Below, in pieces: positions 1 through 7,845 of a stretch of DNA of 25,302 nucleotides. The notes below the pieces were generated by a model. That model ran no database searches, was not told the origin of the DNA, and worked only from the letters and a program-made list of their open reading frames with translations. This DNA comes from a virus, in IMG/VR virus record IMGVR_UViG_3300042309_000417, positions 1-25,302 of that record, one strand, 5' to 3'. The position numbers and the translations under genes are program-made. Each line of letters starts with the position of its first letter. Position 1 is the first letter of the stretch.

Positions 1-36
1 GACTTGCGGGACGAAGGTGGTCGGGACGGTTGGCAT
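1..36 (-). CDS. 5' end of next late virion gene (partial, cut by left edge)
   Basis: An ATG at 36 opens a frame that runs off the left edge and encodes MPTVPTTFVPQV. It lies 7 bases after the stop of the gp14-like gene. A GAGG ribosome site overlaps that stop codon and sits five bases before the ATG. In T7 and similar podoviruses the genes after gp14 encode the large internal virion proteins gp15 and gp16, so this could be the start of such a protein. Only 12 residues are visible, so that identity is inferred from gene order alone. Confidence 0.65.
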   Translation of the reverse strand, partial: MPTVPTTFVPQV

Positions 37-43
37 GGGTACC

Positions 44-829
44 TCAGAATCGTTCGGTGGCTACGCCTTGCAGCAGTTCGTCGATGCGCTTGTTGCGGGC
101 CCAGTTGGCGCCGATATCGACCGCGCTTCCGAGCAGGCTAGTAGCCGCCCCGAAGCCCGGCATGATCGTGCCGGCTGCGCTCGACAGGTTCCGGCTTGAC
201 AGTTCAGCCATCGTGGCCTGCGTGCCAAGATTGAACGCCTGCAACCGGGCAGCTTCCTGCGCCCGGACGGTCGAGGCGTTGATGGCGAGGCGGTCGATCT
301 CCTTGACCAGGTCCATGCTGGCGACGACTTCCTTTGCCGTCCCCTGCCCAAGCGCAATGCCTCGAGCAGCCATCCCGGTGCGGGCGCCGGCACGGGCCTG
401 ACCTGCCCGCATGGTGTACTGGCCGGCTGCGGCCTGCCCCTGCTGCCCGACCTGCGTGGCGGTGAATTCGGCTGCCCGGCGGTTGATGCGCGTCATCTGC
501 GCGGCGAACGCCGCGTTCTGCGCCTGCATCTTGAGCTGGTTCTGCTGCGACTTCAGCGAGTAGTACGACCCAATGGCCCCGGTAAACGCGCCGAAGATCG
601 ACGCGATGTTGCCGCCGATCTGCAAGCCCTCGGCCAACTGCAAGCCCTCGGCCAACTGCGATCCGAGCGTGAACCGTTCGCCGACGGTCGGCACGTCTCC
701 CGGGGTCAGCGAGAACTCTGGACGCATGACCAAATTACCGCCGCTGGCTGGGTACGGCAAAGTTTGGAGCGGGTTGCCAGTCATTCCTGCACCGCGCTGT
801 TGTTCCAGAGTCATTAGGAATTGGCTCAT
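44..829 (-). CDS. Internal virion core protein, T7 gp14-like
   Basis: This 261-residue protein has no signal peptide. A Gly/Ala-rich hydrophobic stretch (about residues 72-90) is followed by a long Gln/Ala/Arg-rich helical region (about 92-215) and a second hydrophobic Gly/Ala stretch near the C-terminus (about 220-240). This layout, and its place directly after the adaptor and nozzle genes, match the gp14-type ejection protein of T7-like podoviruses, which leaves the capsid and helps form the DNA channel across the envelope. The protein carries an exact six-residue tandem duplication (LAEGLQ twice, residues about 58-70). It starts 3 bases after the nozzle stop. The call rests on composition and gene order, since family sequence identity is low; a generic virion structural protein is the alternative. 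Confidence 0.65.
   Translation of the reverse strand: MSQFLMTLEQQRGAGMTGNPLQTLPYPASGGNLVMRPEFSLTPGDVPTVGERFTLGSQLAEGLQLAEGLQIGGNIASIFGAFTGAIGSYYSLKSQQNQLKMQAQNAAFAAQMTRINRRAAEFTATQVGQQGQAAAGQYTMRAGQARAGARTGMAARGIALGQGTAKEVVASMDLVKEIDRLAINASTVRAQEAARLQAFNLGTQATMAELSSRNLSSAAGTIMPGFGAATSLLGSAVDIGANWARNKRIDELLQGVATERF
623..658. repeat. Two perfect 18-bp tandem copies inside the gp14-like gene
   Basis: The unit CAAGCCCTCGGCCAACTG occurs at 623-640 and again, without change, at 641-658. It is in frame and gives the LAEGLQ LAEGLQ duplication. Perfect identity, including third codon positions, points to a recent slippage or duplication event. Confidence 0.9.
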
Positions 830-831
830 CG

Positions 832-3525
832 TCAGTCTCCTAGCGCAACTTCAAGGGTCAGACCCACAACCGTCAGGGGCAATGGGTCGGCTTGCCGGAT
901 GTACACCTGACCGCCGGCCCGCCAGGCTGGCTTCAGGTCAACGTCGATCTCGTCGCTCTTCAGGCTCGGCGGGGTGCCGTAGGGCTCGGTCGTGCGCTGC
1001 TTGGCCTCCACGAGCCGGTCAGCCGTCGGGCCCACGAAGATCCCGCTCGACTTGAACACCCGCAGGTACGCCTTGTTGACGTTCTTATAACGCCCCTGCC
1101 CGTAACCGTCGATGCTCATCACCGCCGGCAGGGTCTGTAGATCGCTTTCGTAGGGCAGGCCGACGTGGATCAGGACTGCGGCCCGGTCTAGCGTCACGGA
1201 GCCGCTGGAGACGGTTTCCTGCGGCTGTACAGCCCCGTCTGCGAGGATGCTGACCGTAGCCCCCTCCAGATGCCCCAAGCCGCTCACGCTGTCTCTGGCG
1301 AACGCCCAGACGGTCGTGGCGGTGTTGCGCAGGGCGACGGGCAGCGTGACGTCAACCCGGGCGGTCGCCACCGTCGTGCTGCTCGTGCCGATAATGCGAA
1401 GTCGGTACTTGTTGCCAGCCGTGTCGGTCAGGACGATGGCGTCATTGATGTCGGTCGTGGCCGGGAACGCGAAGATCGGGGTGCTGGACGTGATCGTCAG
1501 CACGTCTGACGGCCCCCAAGTCGTGCCGCCAGAGACAGTTACGGTCGTTGCCGTGGTGTTCGTGCCGTCGTACGTCAGGCCCGCGTCCACGAAGAAGCAC
1601 GCCTCAAGGGTCGTGATCTGCCGGCTAGCCATCCGTTCGATGTAGCGGACCGAATTGCCGTTGATCGTGCGCTTGACGACCACGTACACGCGGTCCTCGT
1701 TGCCCTCGGCTACGGCGGTGCATGATTCATACAGGCCCAGTGTGTCGTGCTGCGCCCAAGCTCCGATCTGCTGCTCGGGCATGTAGGTCAGGCTCAACAG
1801 GTTGCCGTTGCTGCTGACAAACCACAGGATCGGCTGCGGGCTCTTGCTGTAGCACATATCCACCAGCGTCAGGTCATCGAACAGGTGGGCGGCCCGGATC
1901 GACAGGTCGCCCGTCACGAAGCCGCTAGCCTGCCACGAGTAGCCGAGCTCGCGCACGTGACCGCCTCGGGCAGCGCAGTACACGACCGTGTTGTTCACGA
2001 TCTCGGGCTGGACGTCGTTGGCACCGATGTACGACTGGGGTCGCACGCTGATGGTGGTCGGCGTCAGCGCGTCGGAGTTGATCGGGCTGACACGCCATTC
2101 CGCGCTGCTGGTCAACAGCAGCAACTGGGTCAGCGGGACGATGTGATTGATTGTGTTGAGTTCGCGGGCAGCCACGCGGATGCTGATACGGTCGCTGTCC
2201 TTGACCGGCAACGAGTAGGACAGGTCGCTCTCCGTGCCCGAGCGAGTCATCCAGATTGTCTGTGGCGCGTTGTTCGTGCCGGCGAAGATGCGCCGCTGCT
2301 CGAAGTACGACACCGAGCGCGGGTAGTTGTTTGCGCTGTTGAACGGAGTTTCGACAATGGGCGGCGTGATGCCCATGTCCGGCGCAATGTTGTCATCGTC
2401 AAACGACGTGGCAGCCGTCTGTCCGATGTAGCCGAACAGGCCGCTCTGACGCTTGTACACGTTGTACCGGAGCGCCCCCGCGACTGCGCTCCAGCTGATC
2501 GTGTTCTTGGCGCCAATGGCGTTCAGGTTGTTGATGACGTTGCCGCTCGGGCTTGCCGCGCTCTCGTCCACCGCGTTCTGCGCAATGGCCGTCACGACGT
2601 AGTAGTTGTCGAAGTCGAGGCTCTTGTCACCGAACTGCACGAACCCGCCGCTCGCCCATGCGGTGTAGGCCGTCGTATCGACCGGGACGCCAGTGTCGTA
2701 CGCCTTGACTGAGAACGTGTTCGTGGCCGGCGTCGTGTTGACGAGGTAAAACCCACTCAACTGCGTCATGGTGCCACCATTGACGTACACGCTGTCGCCG
2801 ATGGCGAACCCGTGATTGCCGACCGTGGTCACGACGCCGGGGTTGGCCTGCGTGATGCCCGTGATGTTGAGCGCGTCACCGCGGCTGGCCGTTACCGTCG
2901 GGGCGCCAGGCACAGCGACCGGGGCAACGAACGTGATCGCCGTCAGCGTCCACGTCGTGGCACCAAGGCGGCGCAGTTCACGCGGCGCGTGATTAGGGTG
3001 CACGAGCGTCAGGACGTCGCCAGACTGCACGTAGTGGATCGAGAACAGGTCGGCCTCTTGGTAGGGCGACGGGATCTCGTAGGCGCTTGACGGCAGCGGA
3101 TACCAGTACGTGGCGTTGGGCGGTGCGTTGCCGGTCGTGGCCGCGATGCAGTAGTAGTTCGTGCCGCCAGAGGACACCAAGTCACCCACCACGTAGGCGG
3201 TTGCGCCGTTGTAGGCAGCCGGCGACCCGGCCTGCAACGTGCTGCCCTGCGTGTGGAATCGGATATAGCCCTGACCAAACTCAAGCACCATCGTCTGCGT
3301 CGTGCTGTACGTGAACGGCAGCAGTCGCGTGCGCTTGGTGCTGTCCTTGACCGTTGCCACGTAGAACGTGCCAGGCCGGTTCTCTGCCGGACCCTGCGGG
3401 GTCGGGATGAAGTTCCGCATCTTGGCGGCACCAGTCTGGAACTTGATGTCATCAATACGCCCGAACATCTCCGGCGACAGTTCGCCGCCAGCGAACGACC
3501 TGTTGTAGATGCGGGTGCTTGGCAT
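832..3525 (-). CDS. Tail nozzle protein (tail tubular protein B, gp12-like) with inserted beta domains
   Basis: The 897-residue protein opens with the pattern NRSFAGGELSPEMFGRIDD (residues 8-26) and then GAAKMRNFIPTPQGP (32-46), which is typical of podovirus tail tubular or nozzle proteins that form the distal end of the short tail. Three inserted modules can be read. Residues about 104-143 look like a CBM5/12-type carbohydrate-binding fold (Tyr/Gly/Asp-Val/Cys spacing ending in W141). Residues about 222-295 look like an FCCH-type beta domain common in phage tail proteins. Residues about 303-388 resemble fibronectin type III (ISWSAVAGALRYNVYKR). The gene follows the gp11-like adaptor with a 3-base gap, the same order as T7 genes 11 and 12. 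The overall role is well supported; the module names are read by eye. Confidence 0.85.
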   Translation of the reverse strand: MPSTRIYNRSFAGGELSPEMFGRIDDIKFQTGAAKMRNFIPTPQGPAENRPGTFYVATVKDSTKRTRLLPFTYSTTQTMVLEFGQGYIRFHTQGSTLQAGSPAAYNGATAYVVGDLVSSGGTNYYCIAATTGNAPPNATYWYPLPSSAYEIPSPYQEADLFSIHYVQSGDVLTLVHPNHAPRELRRLGATTWTLTAITFVAPVAVPGAPTVTASRGDALNITGITQANPGVVTTVGNHGFAIGDSVYVNGGTMTQLSGFYLVNTTPATNTFSVKAYDTGVPVDTTAYTAWASGGFVQFGDKSLDFDNYYVVTAIAQNAVDESAASPSGNVINNLNAIGAKNTISWSAVAGALRYNVYKRQSGLFGYIGQTAATSFDDDNIAPDMGITPPIVETPFNSANNYPRSVSYFEQRRIFAGTNNAPQTIWMTRSGTESDLSYSLPVKDSDRISIRVAARELNTINHIVPLTQLLLLTSSAEWRVSPINSDALTPTTISVRPQSYIGANDVQPEIVNNTVVYCAARGGHVRELGYSWQASGFVTGDLSIRAAHLFDDLTLVDMCYSKSPQPILWFVSSNGNLLSLTYMPEQQIGAWAQHDTLGLYESCTAVAEGNEDRVYVVVKRTINGNSVRYIERMASRQITTLEACFFVDAGLTYDGTNTTATTVTVSGGTTWGPSDVLTITSSTPIFAFPATTDINDAIVLTDTAGNKYRLRIIGTSSTTVATARVDVTLPVALRNTATTVWAFARDSVSGLGHLEGATVSILADGAVQPQETVSSGSVTLDRAAVLIHVGLPYESDLQTLPAVMSIDGYGQGRYKNVNKAYLRVFKSSGIFVGPTADRLVEAKQRTTEPYGTPPSLKSDEIDVDLKPAWRAGGQVYIRQADPLPLTVVGLTLEVALGD

Positions 3526-3528
3526 TGG

Positions 3529-4209
3529 TCAGCGTCCTGCAATCCAGCCCGTGATGTGTTCCGGCTTAATGTTGCGCTGGTTGGCGTCAGACATGCGAGC
3601 CTGTTGCAGGTAGGCCATCATCATCTGCGCCTGCCGCTTGCCCTCAGCCGCGCCCTGATCGCCCTTGATGACCGGGCCAGCAAGCATGGCGGCGAGGTGG
3701 TGCGACAGCGCCATGACGAACAGCGGGTCGAACTTGGTCGGGTCCGTGATGAGCGCCTGGTATCGCAGCAGCGCGTTCTCTTGATCGGTATACAGCACCT
3801 TGTTGCCGGACGTGTCCGTCTCAATGCTGTACGGCTGCGGCACGTAACGCCCAGCTGCAACGAGCGGTGCGTAGTTGTGCAGGAAGTCTGGGGTATCGCT
3901 TGGAACAAACTTGGCTGCGTAGTCGTTCTCAGCGTCGTGCGGCAGCACGCTGACGGCAACCATCATGTTGCCGGGGCAGGCATAGGCGTACTTCCACATG
4001 GAGTACGGCATCGTCACCTGCGCAAGCAGTGCGCGGCGAGACGCGAAGTTCCATGCGTGCATCTGGAGCAGGCTGTCCCGGGCGATGGGGTAGAACCGAG
4101 CGCAGTGCTCGGCCTGAGCCGACCCTTCAGGCGGGTCGATGCTGGCGATGGAGGCATCGTCGCCGAGGTGCGCGAGTGCCAGATTGCAGATCTCAACCAC
4201 GCTTGCCAT
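3529..4209 (-). CDS. Head-to-tail adaptor (tail tubular protein A, gp11-like)
   Basis: The 226-residue protein begins with an N-terminal helix pattern, VVEICNLALAHLGDDASIAS (residues 4-23), followed by a PPEGSAQAEHCARFYPIAR segment. This is the usual signature of the T7 gp11-type adaptor, which joins the portal to the nozzle. The length is slightly above T7 gp11 (196 residues). The start is chosen for its very strong ribosome site, AGGAGG six bases before the ATG. It is the first gene after the hairpin terminator at 4224-4260, so it is either served by read-through or needs its own promoter. The nozzle gene follows directly. Confidence 0.85.
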   Translation of the reverse strand: MASVVEICNLALAHLGDDASIASIDPPEGSAQAEHCARFYPIARDSLLQMHAWNFASRRALLAQVTMPYSMWKYAYACPGNMMVAVSVLPHDAENDYAAKFVPSDTPDFLHNYAPLVAAGRYVPQPYSIETDTSGNKVLYTDQENALLRYQALITDPTKFDPLFVMALSHHLAAMLAGPVIKGDQGAAEGKRQAQMMMAYLQQARMSDANQRNIKPEHITGWIAGR

Positions 4210-4223
4210 TCGATCCTCCTAGG

Positions 4224-4260
4224 AAAAGAGGGGCGCCGGGTGTTTAGGCCGACGCCCCTC
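4224..4260 (-). terminator. Strong intrinsic terminator after the capsid block (Tphi-like position)
   Basis: On the minus strand the arm GAGGGGCGTCGG pairs with CCGGCGCCCCTC: a 12-bp stem with one G-T pair and a 9-base loop. TTTTCC follows directly. It lies between the small AT-hook-like gene (stop at 4280) and the adaptor gene (start at 4209). This is the site occupied by the late terminator Tphi in T7, between capsid gene 10 and adaptor gene 11. Confidence 0.88.
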
Positions 4261-4279
4261 CAGAGTCACATGCGTCGTA

Positions 4280-4477
4280 TCAGTCCGCCGTGACGGTGGT
4301 CTTGGCTGGCCGGCCTCGCTTGGGTCGCACCACAGGCACGACTTCAGGCTGCTCCGACTGGCTGGGCGCGTCGATGGGTTCGACGTTCTCGTTGGCAGGA
4401 CCGTTGTACTCGAAGACTTCGCCCTCCTTGCGGAGGCCGTTGTCGATGAAACACGTCACGAGTGCGCGGACTTTCAT
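4280..4477 (-). CDS. Small late protein with C-terminal AT-hook-like motif
   Basis: This 65-residue protein starts MKVRALVTCFIDNGLRKEGE. The open frame extends further upstream, but that part lies over the cement gene, and this ATG sits 1 base before the cement stop at 4479. The N-terminal half looks like a small beta-strand unit (KVRALVTCFIDN... GEVFEYNGP). An acidic, Pro-rich linker and a basic tail, VRPKRGRPAKTTV, with an AT-hook core (RGRP) follow. The position between cement and adaptor genes suggests a virion or assembly role. DNA contact is inferred from the motif only. I do not recognise a named family with certainty. Confidence 0.75.
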   Translation of the reverse strand: MKVRALVTCFIDNGLRKEGEVFEYNGPANENVEPIDAPSQSEQPEVVPVVRPKRGRPAKTTVTAD

Positions 4478-4478
4478 G

Positions 4479-4946
4479 TCAGGCGACCGTGAATCCGCTC
4501 GCGTAGAACTTGCGGCCATCCTGGATGTTGTGGACAATATCGCAGATGACCTTCACCGCGCCGACCGTTCCGGTCACATCAAAGCGACCGGACAGGAAGC
4601 GGCGACCAAGGCTAGCGACGCGGGGCGGAATCGGAACGACAATCACAGTTCCGTTCGGCGCGGCGGCCGACGGGATGTCAAGAGTCGTTCCGACGAATGC
4701 ACCGCTCGAGGCGATGACCTGGGCGTTCGTGCTCATGGCGGCGTCATCCGCAATGTAAACCTGGAACACGACATCGCCGGCACCAGTTCCATCAACCGTA
4801 ACCGTGTAGACCATGAACAGGTCAGCACCCTCGCCGATTTCGCGGGCCTGGAGCAGGTCGATGACGTTCTCGGTCACACGGTCGGCAGTGATGGCAGAGC
4901 TACCAGAGTCGCCATTTTCAAGCCGCAGGAATGAGTCAGTAATCAT
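4479..4946 (-). CDS. Capsid cement/decoration protein, Bbp16-like
   Basis: The 155-residue, beta-rich protein has no signal or membrane segment. The pattern ITADRVTENVIDLLQAREIGEGADLFMVYTVTV (residues about 19-51), then a central VFQVYIADD and a C-terminal GRRFLSGRFDVTGTVGAVKVICDIV, resembles the Bbp16 family of BPP-1, whose member forms the cement layer over the major capsid protein. It lies directly downstream of the capsid gene, as in BPP-1-like phages. The ATG is preceded by AGAGAG. The family assignment is from remembered patterns. Confidence 0.75.
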   Translation of the reverse strand: MITDSFLRLENGDSGSSAITADRVTENVIDLLQAREIGEGADLFMVYTVTVDGTGAGDVVFQVYIADDAAMSTNAQVIASSGAFVGTTLDIPSAAAPNGTVIVVPIPPRVASLGRRFLSGRFDVTGTVGAVKVICDIVHNIQDGRKFYASGFTVA

Positions 4947-4973
4947 TGTTGTTCTCTCTTTCTGTATGTGCGA

Positions 4974-5996
4974 TTAGGACACGGTGGATTCGGTGTTGAG
5001 GATCGTGTCAACGCGACGGCACGGAACGCCCTGGTACGACAGCCAGTTCTGCGGAGTGCCGAACTGCGACAGACCCCTCTGAACATCAAGAACGTTCTGC
5101 GAACGATCCATTGCCTGGATGGCAAGACCGGAGTAGATGGTCCGGTTCATGTAGAACGCTGCGCGTCCCATGCCATGGTTCGGGATGCGAGCCAGCGCAA
5201 GGTTCATGCACTTGACGAGCTGAGTCGCAACATTCGACGCCTGCGTGTTAGTAGTTGCCTTCAGGTCGCTGATGTCAATGTTGCAGATTCGCACGATATA
5301 GCGCCAATCCTTGACCACGAGACCGTTCTTCCACTGGTAACGAGTGGCATATGCCTGAAGGCGGCTGCCATCGCTGTTGTAGACGGTCTGTTCGCCGAGA
5401 TCCTCGTGCATGAGACCTGCGGTGCTGCCCTTCGGGAACGGGCAATAGACAGTGTTGTCGCCCCACACAACAAGATAGACCGACGAGTTGTCGGAACCGC
5501 TGCCGCCAGCAGAAATCACGTTATTTGCGCTGTTGCTTCCCGAGAGAGCCGAATAGCGCGGCGCAATGCCGAGGAACTGCTTCGGATCGATGGCCGGGTT
5601 GCCATAGAACAGCGTAGTCGCCATCGTCTGGTTCATGGCCTCAAGGAAGGCCACATCTTCGGACAGGCGGAACTGAGCGGTGTTGCCGTTCAGCATGGCG
5701 AGATCCTTATCGACCTCGCTGCGAGCCTCAAGGATGCCGCAGGCTTCATCGACCTGTGCAGTCGTGCTCTTGCTGTTCGGGATGCCCTGGTTGAGGGCGC
5801 GCCAGTAAACGGTCGGAAGGCCCGTGCGGATGACCACGCGGTCGCCGGTCGGCAAATTGCCTTCCTTGAAGACGCAGTCCTCGAGGATTTCGTTCGACTG
5901 CGAGAGGAGTTCCGCGATGACCGGGACGCGGCCATCCGGATCGGTGCGCTTGGCCCAGTCGGCCAGCGTCAGATTCGACGTAGAGAGAGTTGCCAT
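4974..5996 (-). CDS. Major capsid protein, BPP-1-like
   Basis: The 340-residue protein has the expected size for an HK97-type shell subunit without a large cleaved delta domain. Recognisable parts are TLADWAKRTDPDG near the N-terminus (residues about 10-22), a long middle helix region (ARSEVDKDLAMLNGNTAQFR...EDVAFLEAMNQ), the stretch KQFLGIAPRYSAL, and a C-terminal RYIVRICNIDIS plus NRTIYSGLAIQAM. These match capsid proteins of BPP-1-type podoviruses, for which an unusual topology of the HK97 fold has been reported. AAGGA precedes the ATG. The scaffold gene lies upstream and the cement gene downstream, so the assembly module is complete. Confidence 0.88.
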   Translation of the reverse strand: MATLSTSNLTLADWAKRTDPDGRVPVIAELLSQSNEILEDCVFKEGNLPTGDRVVIRTGLPTVYWRALNQGIPNSKSTTAQVDEACGILEARSEVDKDLAMLNGNTAQFRLSEDVAFLEAMNQTMATTLFYGNPAIDPKQFLGIAPRYSALSGSNSANNVISAGGSGSDNSSVYLVVWGDNTVYCPFPKGSTAGLMHEDLGEQTVYNSDGSRLQAYATRYQWKNGLVVKDWRYIVRICNIDISDLKATTNTQASNVATQLVKCMNLALARIPNHGMGRAAFYMNRTIYSGLAIQAMDRSQNVLDVQRGLSQFGTPQNWLSYQGVPCRRVDTILNTESTVS

Positions 5997-6021
5997 GTTG
6001 CGATTCCTTTGTAGGGGTTAG

Positions 6022-6696
6022 TTACGAGTACAGAACATCGGCCAGATCGGAGAACGACTTAGGGCCGGCCTTGGCCTGCCCGGTCGAGCCCGTCACGACA
6101 CGATCCTCACTGATTGCCTTGCCTGCGCGGAAGAACAACCGGACGATCTCCGGGTGATTCCCCAGCCCAGACTCGTTGAGCAGTGTGCGGAGTTCAGCGG
6201 TGCCGAACGCATCCAGCGCCTTCTTGGCAACGGACAGATTCTCGGCAAGCGCGGGGCCGCCGAATTCCTTGTCCTGCTTGGATGCCTCCATCCAAGCGCC
6301 TTGAACGGCCTGAATCTGAGCCATTTGACGTTCGGCCATCTTCGGGCCCATGACGTCAAGCAGCTTCTGCGCAGCGTCCTGACTCAGCTTGAGTTCCCGT
6401 GCGACCTCCGAGTACGCGGTGATGGTGTCACCGTCAAACTCCTGACCTTCAGGAGCCTTGAATTCGTACTTCTCAGGCGTGGTCGGCTTGGCGTCGGCGG
6501 GTGCCTCGGCGGCCTTCTCTGCCTGTCCGGTCACAGGGGCGTCCTGCGCCTTGGCCGTATCGGCGGGCGCAGTCTGAGGTGCAGACGCCCTCTGCTCGCC
6601 ATACAACTTCTCCGCCGTCGCGGAGGTGTTGCTGGCATTCGATGATGTGGGCGCCTCACTGGTTGGGGTCGCCAGCATCGTCGTTGGTTCGTTCAT
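6022..6696 (-). CDS. Capsid scaffolding protein
   Basis: The 224-residue protein has a long disordered Ala/Pro/Thr-rich N-terminus (about residues 1-75). A helical, charged C-terminal part follows, with PEKYEFKAPEGQEFD, then VARELKLSQDAAQKLLDVM, DKEFGGPALAENL and LGNHPEIVRLFFRAGKAISED. This is the usual pattern of scaffold proteins placed directly before the major capsid gene in such phages; database entries sometimes call them peptidases, but no catalytic motif is visible. The ATG at 6696 follows an AAGGAA site and overlaps the Bbp19-like gene by 41 bases, which suggests translational coupling. Confidence 0.8.
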   Translation of the reverse strand: MNEPTTMLATPTSEAPTSSNASNTSATAEKLYGEQRASAPQTAPADTAKAQDAPVTGQAEKAAEAPADAKPTTPEKYEFKAPEGQEFDGDTITAYSEVARELKLSQDAAQKLLDVMGPKMAERQMAQIQAVQGAWMEASKQDKEFGGPALAENLSVAKKALDAFGTAELRTLLNESGLGNHPEIVRLFFRAGKAISEDRVVTGSTGQAKAGPKSFSDLADVLYS

Positions 6697-7000
6697 TCGT
6701 GTGTTCCTTCAACATGACCGGATAAAGTTCCGGGCATACGGCATGGATAATACCAAGTAACTGTAGGCCGTAGTTACGGTTACCTTCAGAGAAGGCCATT
6801 GTCATGCTGTTGGTGGCGAACGAGGACCGGAACACTCCGGCCCTGTCCAGCAACCGCCACACCATGCGCCGGCCACGCTTGTTGTTCATCAGCCACTTGA
6901 CGTCGGCGGCCTCGTTCTCGCGCTCGAGGCGTTCACGCTGGTCGCGCTCGGCCTTGTTGCGCTCTTGTCCACGGATATCGAGTGGGTCGTAATTGCTCAC
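6656..7000 (-). CDS. Bbp19-like head morphogenesis protein
   Basis: This 114-residue protein has a charged helical N-terminus (Lys/Arg/Glu-rich, about residues 8-34) and a conserved-looking core, DVKWLMNNKRGRRMVWRLLD, followed by GNRNYGLQLLGII and CPELYPVMLKE. The core fits the Bbp19 family found beside scaffold genes in BPP-1-like phages; its exact role is not established. It begins at GTG (7000), which is the first possible start after an in-frame TAA, and no good ribosome site precedes it. The C-terminus overlaps the scaffold gene. Confidence 0.8.
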   Translation of the reverse strand: MSNYDPLDIRGQERNKAERDQRERLERENEAADVKWLMNNKRGRRMVWRLLDRAGVFRSSFATNSMTMAFSEGNRNYGLQLLGIIHAVCPELYPVMLKEHTNERTNDDAGDPNQ

Positions 7001-7040
7001 GTCGGAACTTTATGGAGTTACTGATTTCCTACGGGCACCG

Positions 7041-7835
7041 TCACGTGCTGGTGATCTTGAGATTCCATGCCTCGAGCGTAATGAACTCGTTGGCGGTTGC
7101 AATCTGCCCGGTGATGGCGAACGTCTGCGCGATGCCGAATCCGCCAGTCGGGGTCATGGTGACGTTTGCGCCAGTTGACGCACCGTGTCCGGGTGCCGCA
7201 AGAGCGTTTGAAACTAGGGTCGTGGCTGTGTTCGCCCACGCCTGCTTATCAACGGACAAGCTCACGTTCGATGCGGCAACAGTCTGCGAATACCATCCGG
7301 CATCGCCGATGTTGACCTTGAAGATCTTGTTGTTGGCGCTTCCCGTCATCGCAAACAGCGCGTCAATCTCAAGTTCCATGCCTGGTTTGATCGCGTTCGC
7401 CGGAATGGTCACCGAAGCAAGAGTAATGTCGTTACCGACAACCGTCACGGTTGGAGTGCCGAGACCGGCAGCGTGCGGGTAGTTGATGGTGATCTTCGTA
7501 GTGTCCGCGCTGACATCGGTGACGGTGTACAGGCCGTTGACGCCAGTACCGCCAGCCCAAGTGACGCTTACAAGCTTGTTCTGCGCGACTGCGTTCGTGA
7601 GGCTATGGATGCCGGCGCTCACCAAACGCACGCTGCCGCTGCTGTCCTCGTAGGTCAGCGTGGTGAAAGTCGCGGCAGGAGCGACGATTGACACAGCTGT
7701 GGTTGTAGTGGCGTAAGTCGGCTCGTTCCGCATGATCTGGAAGTACTTCTCGCCTCCGTCCGCGTCCTTGATGCCAACGATGTCGTTGGTCGTATTGTCG
7801 TACAGGAAATTGTTGCCTTGCTTCAGGTATGGCAT
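7041..7835 (-). CDS. Virion structural protein, possible head fibre or decoration, unassigned
   Basis: The 264-residue protein is rich in Thr, Val, Ala and Ser and is predicted to be mainly beta. The N-terminal part has the form KQGNNFLYDNTTNDIVGIKD and looks like an attachment segment. The middle (about residues 75-120) reads like an FCCH-type beta module (HSLTN... VSVTWAGGTGVNGLYTVTDVS). The C-terminal half (about 140-264) has an NNKIFKVNIGDAGWYSQTV segment seen in phage surface proteins. It is placed between portal and scaffold module, and AGGA precedes the ATG. I cannot assign a family; a head fibre or capsid decoration fits the context best. Confidence 0.7.
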   Translation of the reverse strand: MPYLKQGNNFLYDNTTNDIVGIKDADGGEKYFQIMRNEPTYATTTTAVSIVAPAATFTTLTYEDSSGSVRLVSAGIHSLTNAVAQNKLVSVTWAGGTGVNGLYTVTDVSADTTKITINYPHAAGLGTPTVTVVGNDITLASVTIPANAIKPGMELEIDALFAMTGSANNKIFKVNIGDAGWYSQTVAASNVSLSVDKQAWANTATTLVSNALAAPGHGASTGANVTMTPTGGFGIAQTFAITGQIATANEFITLEAWNLKITST

Positions 7836-7845
7836 GGTGGTCCTT

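Noticed and set aside
3789-3795. TATACAG half-site inside the adaptor gene
   Set aside because: It is a single half-site in coding DNA without a partner arm or a promoter.
3253-4293. Plus-strand open frame of 346 codons opposite the nozzle and adaptor genes
   Set aside because: It is rich in Arg, His and Val with no fold pattern and spans two real minus-strand genes and a terminator.
4968-6014. Plus-strand open frame of 348 codons opposite the capsid gene
   Set aside because: It is antisense to a clear major capsid protein and has no recognisable motifs; long antisense frames are common in GC-rich coding DNA.
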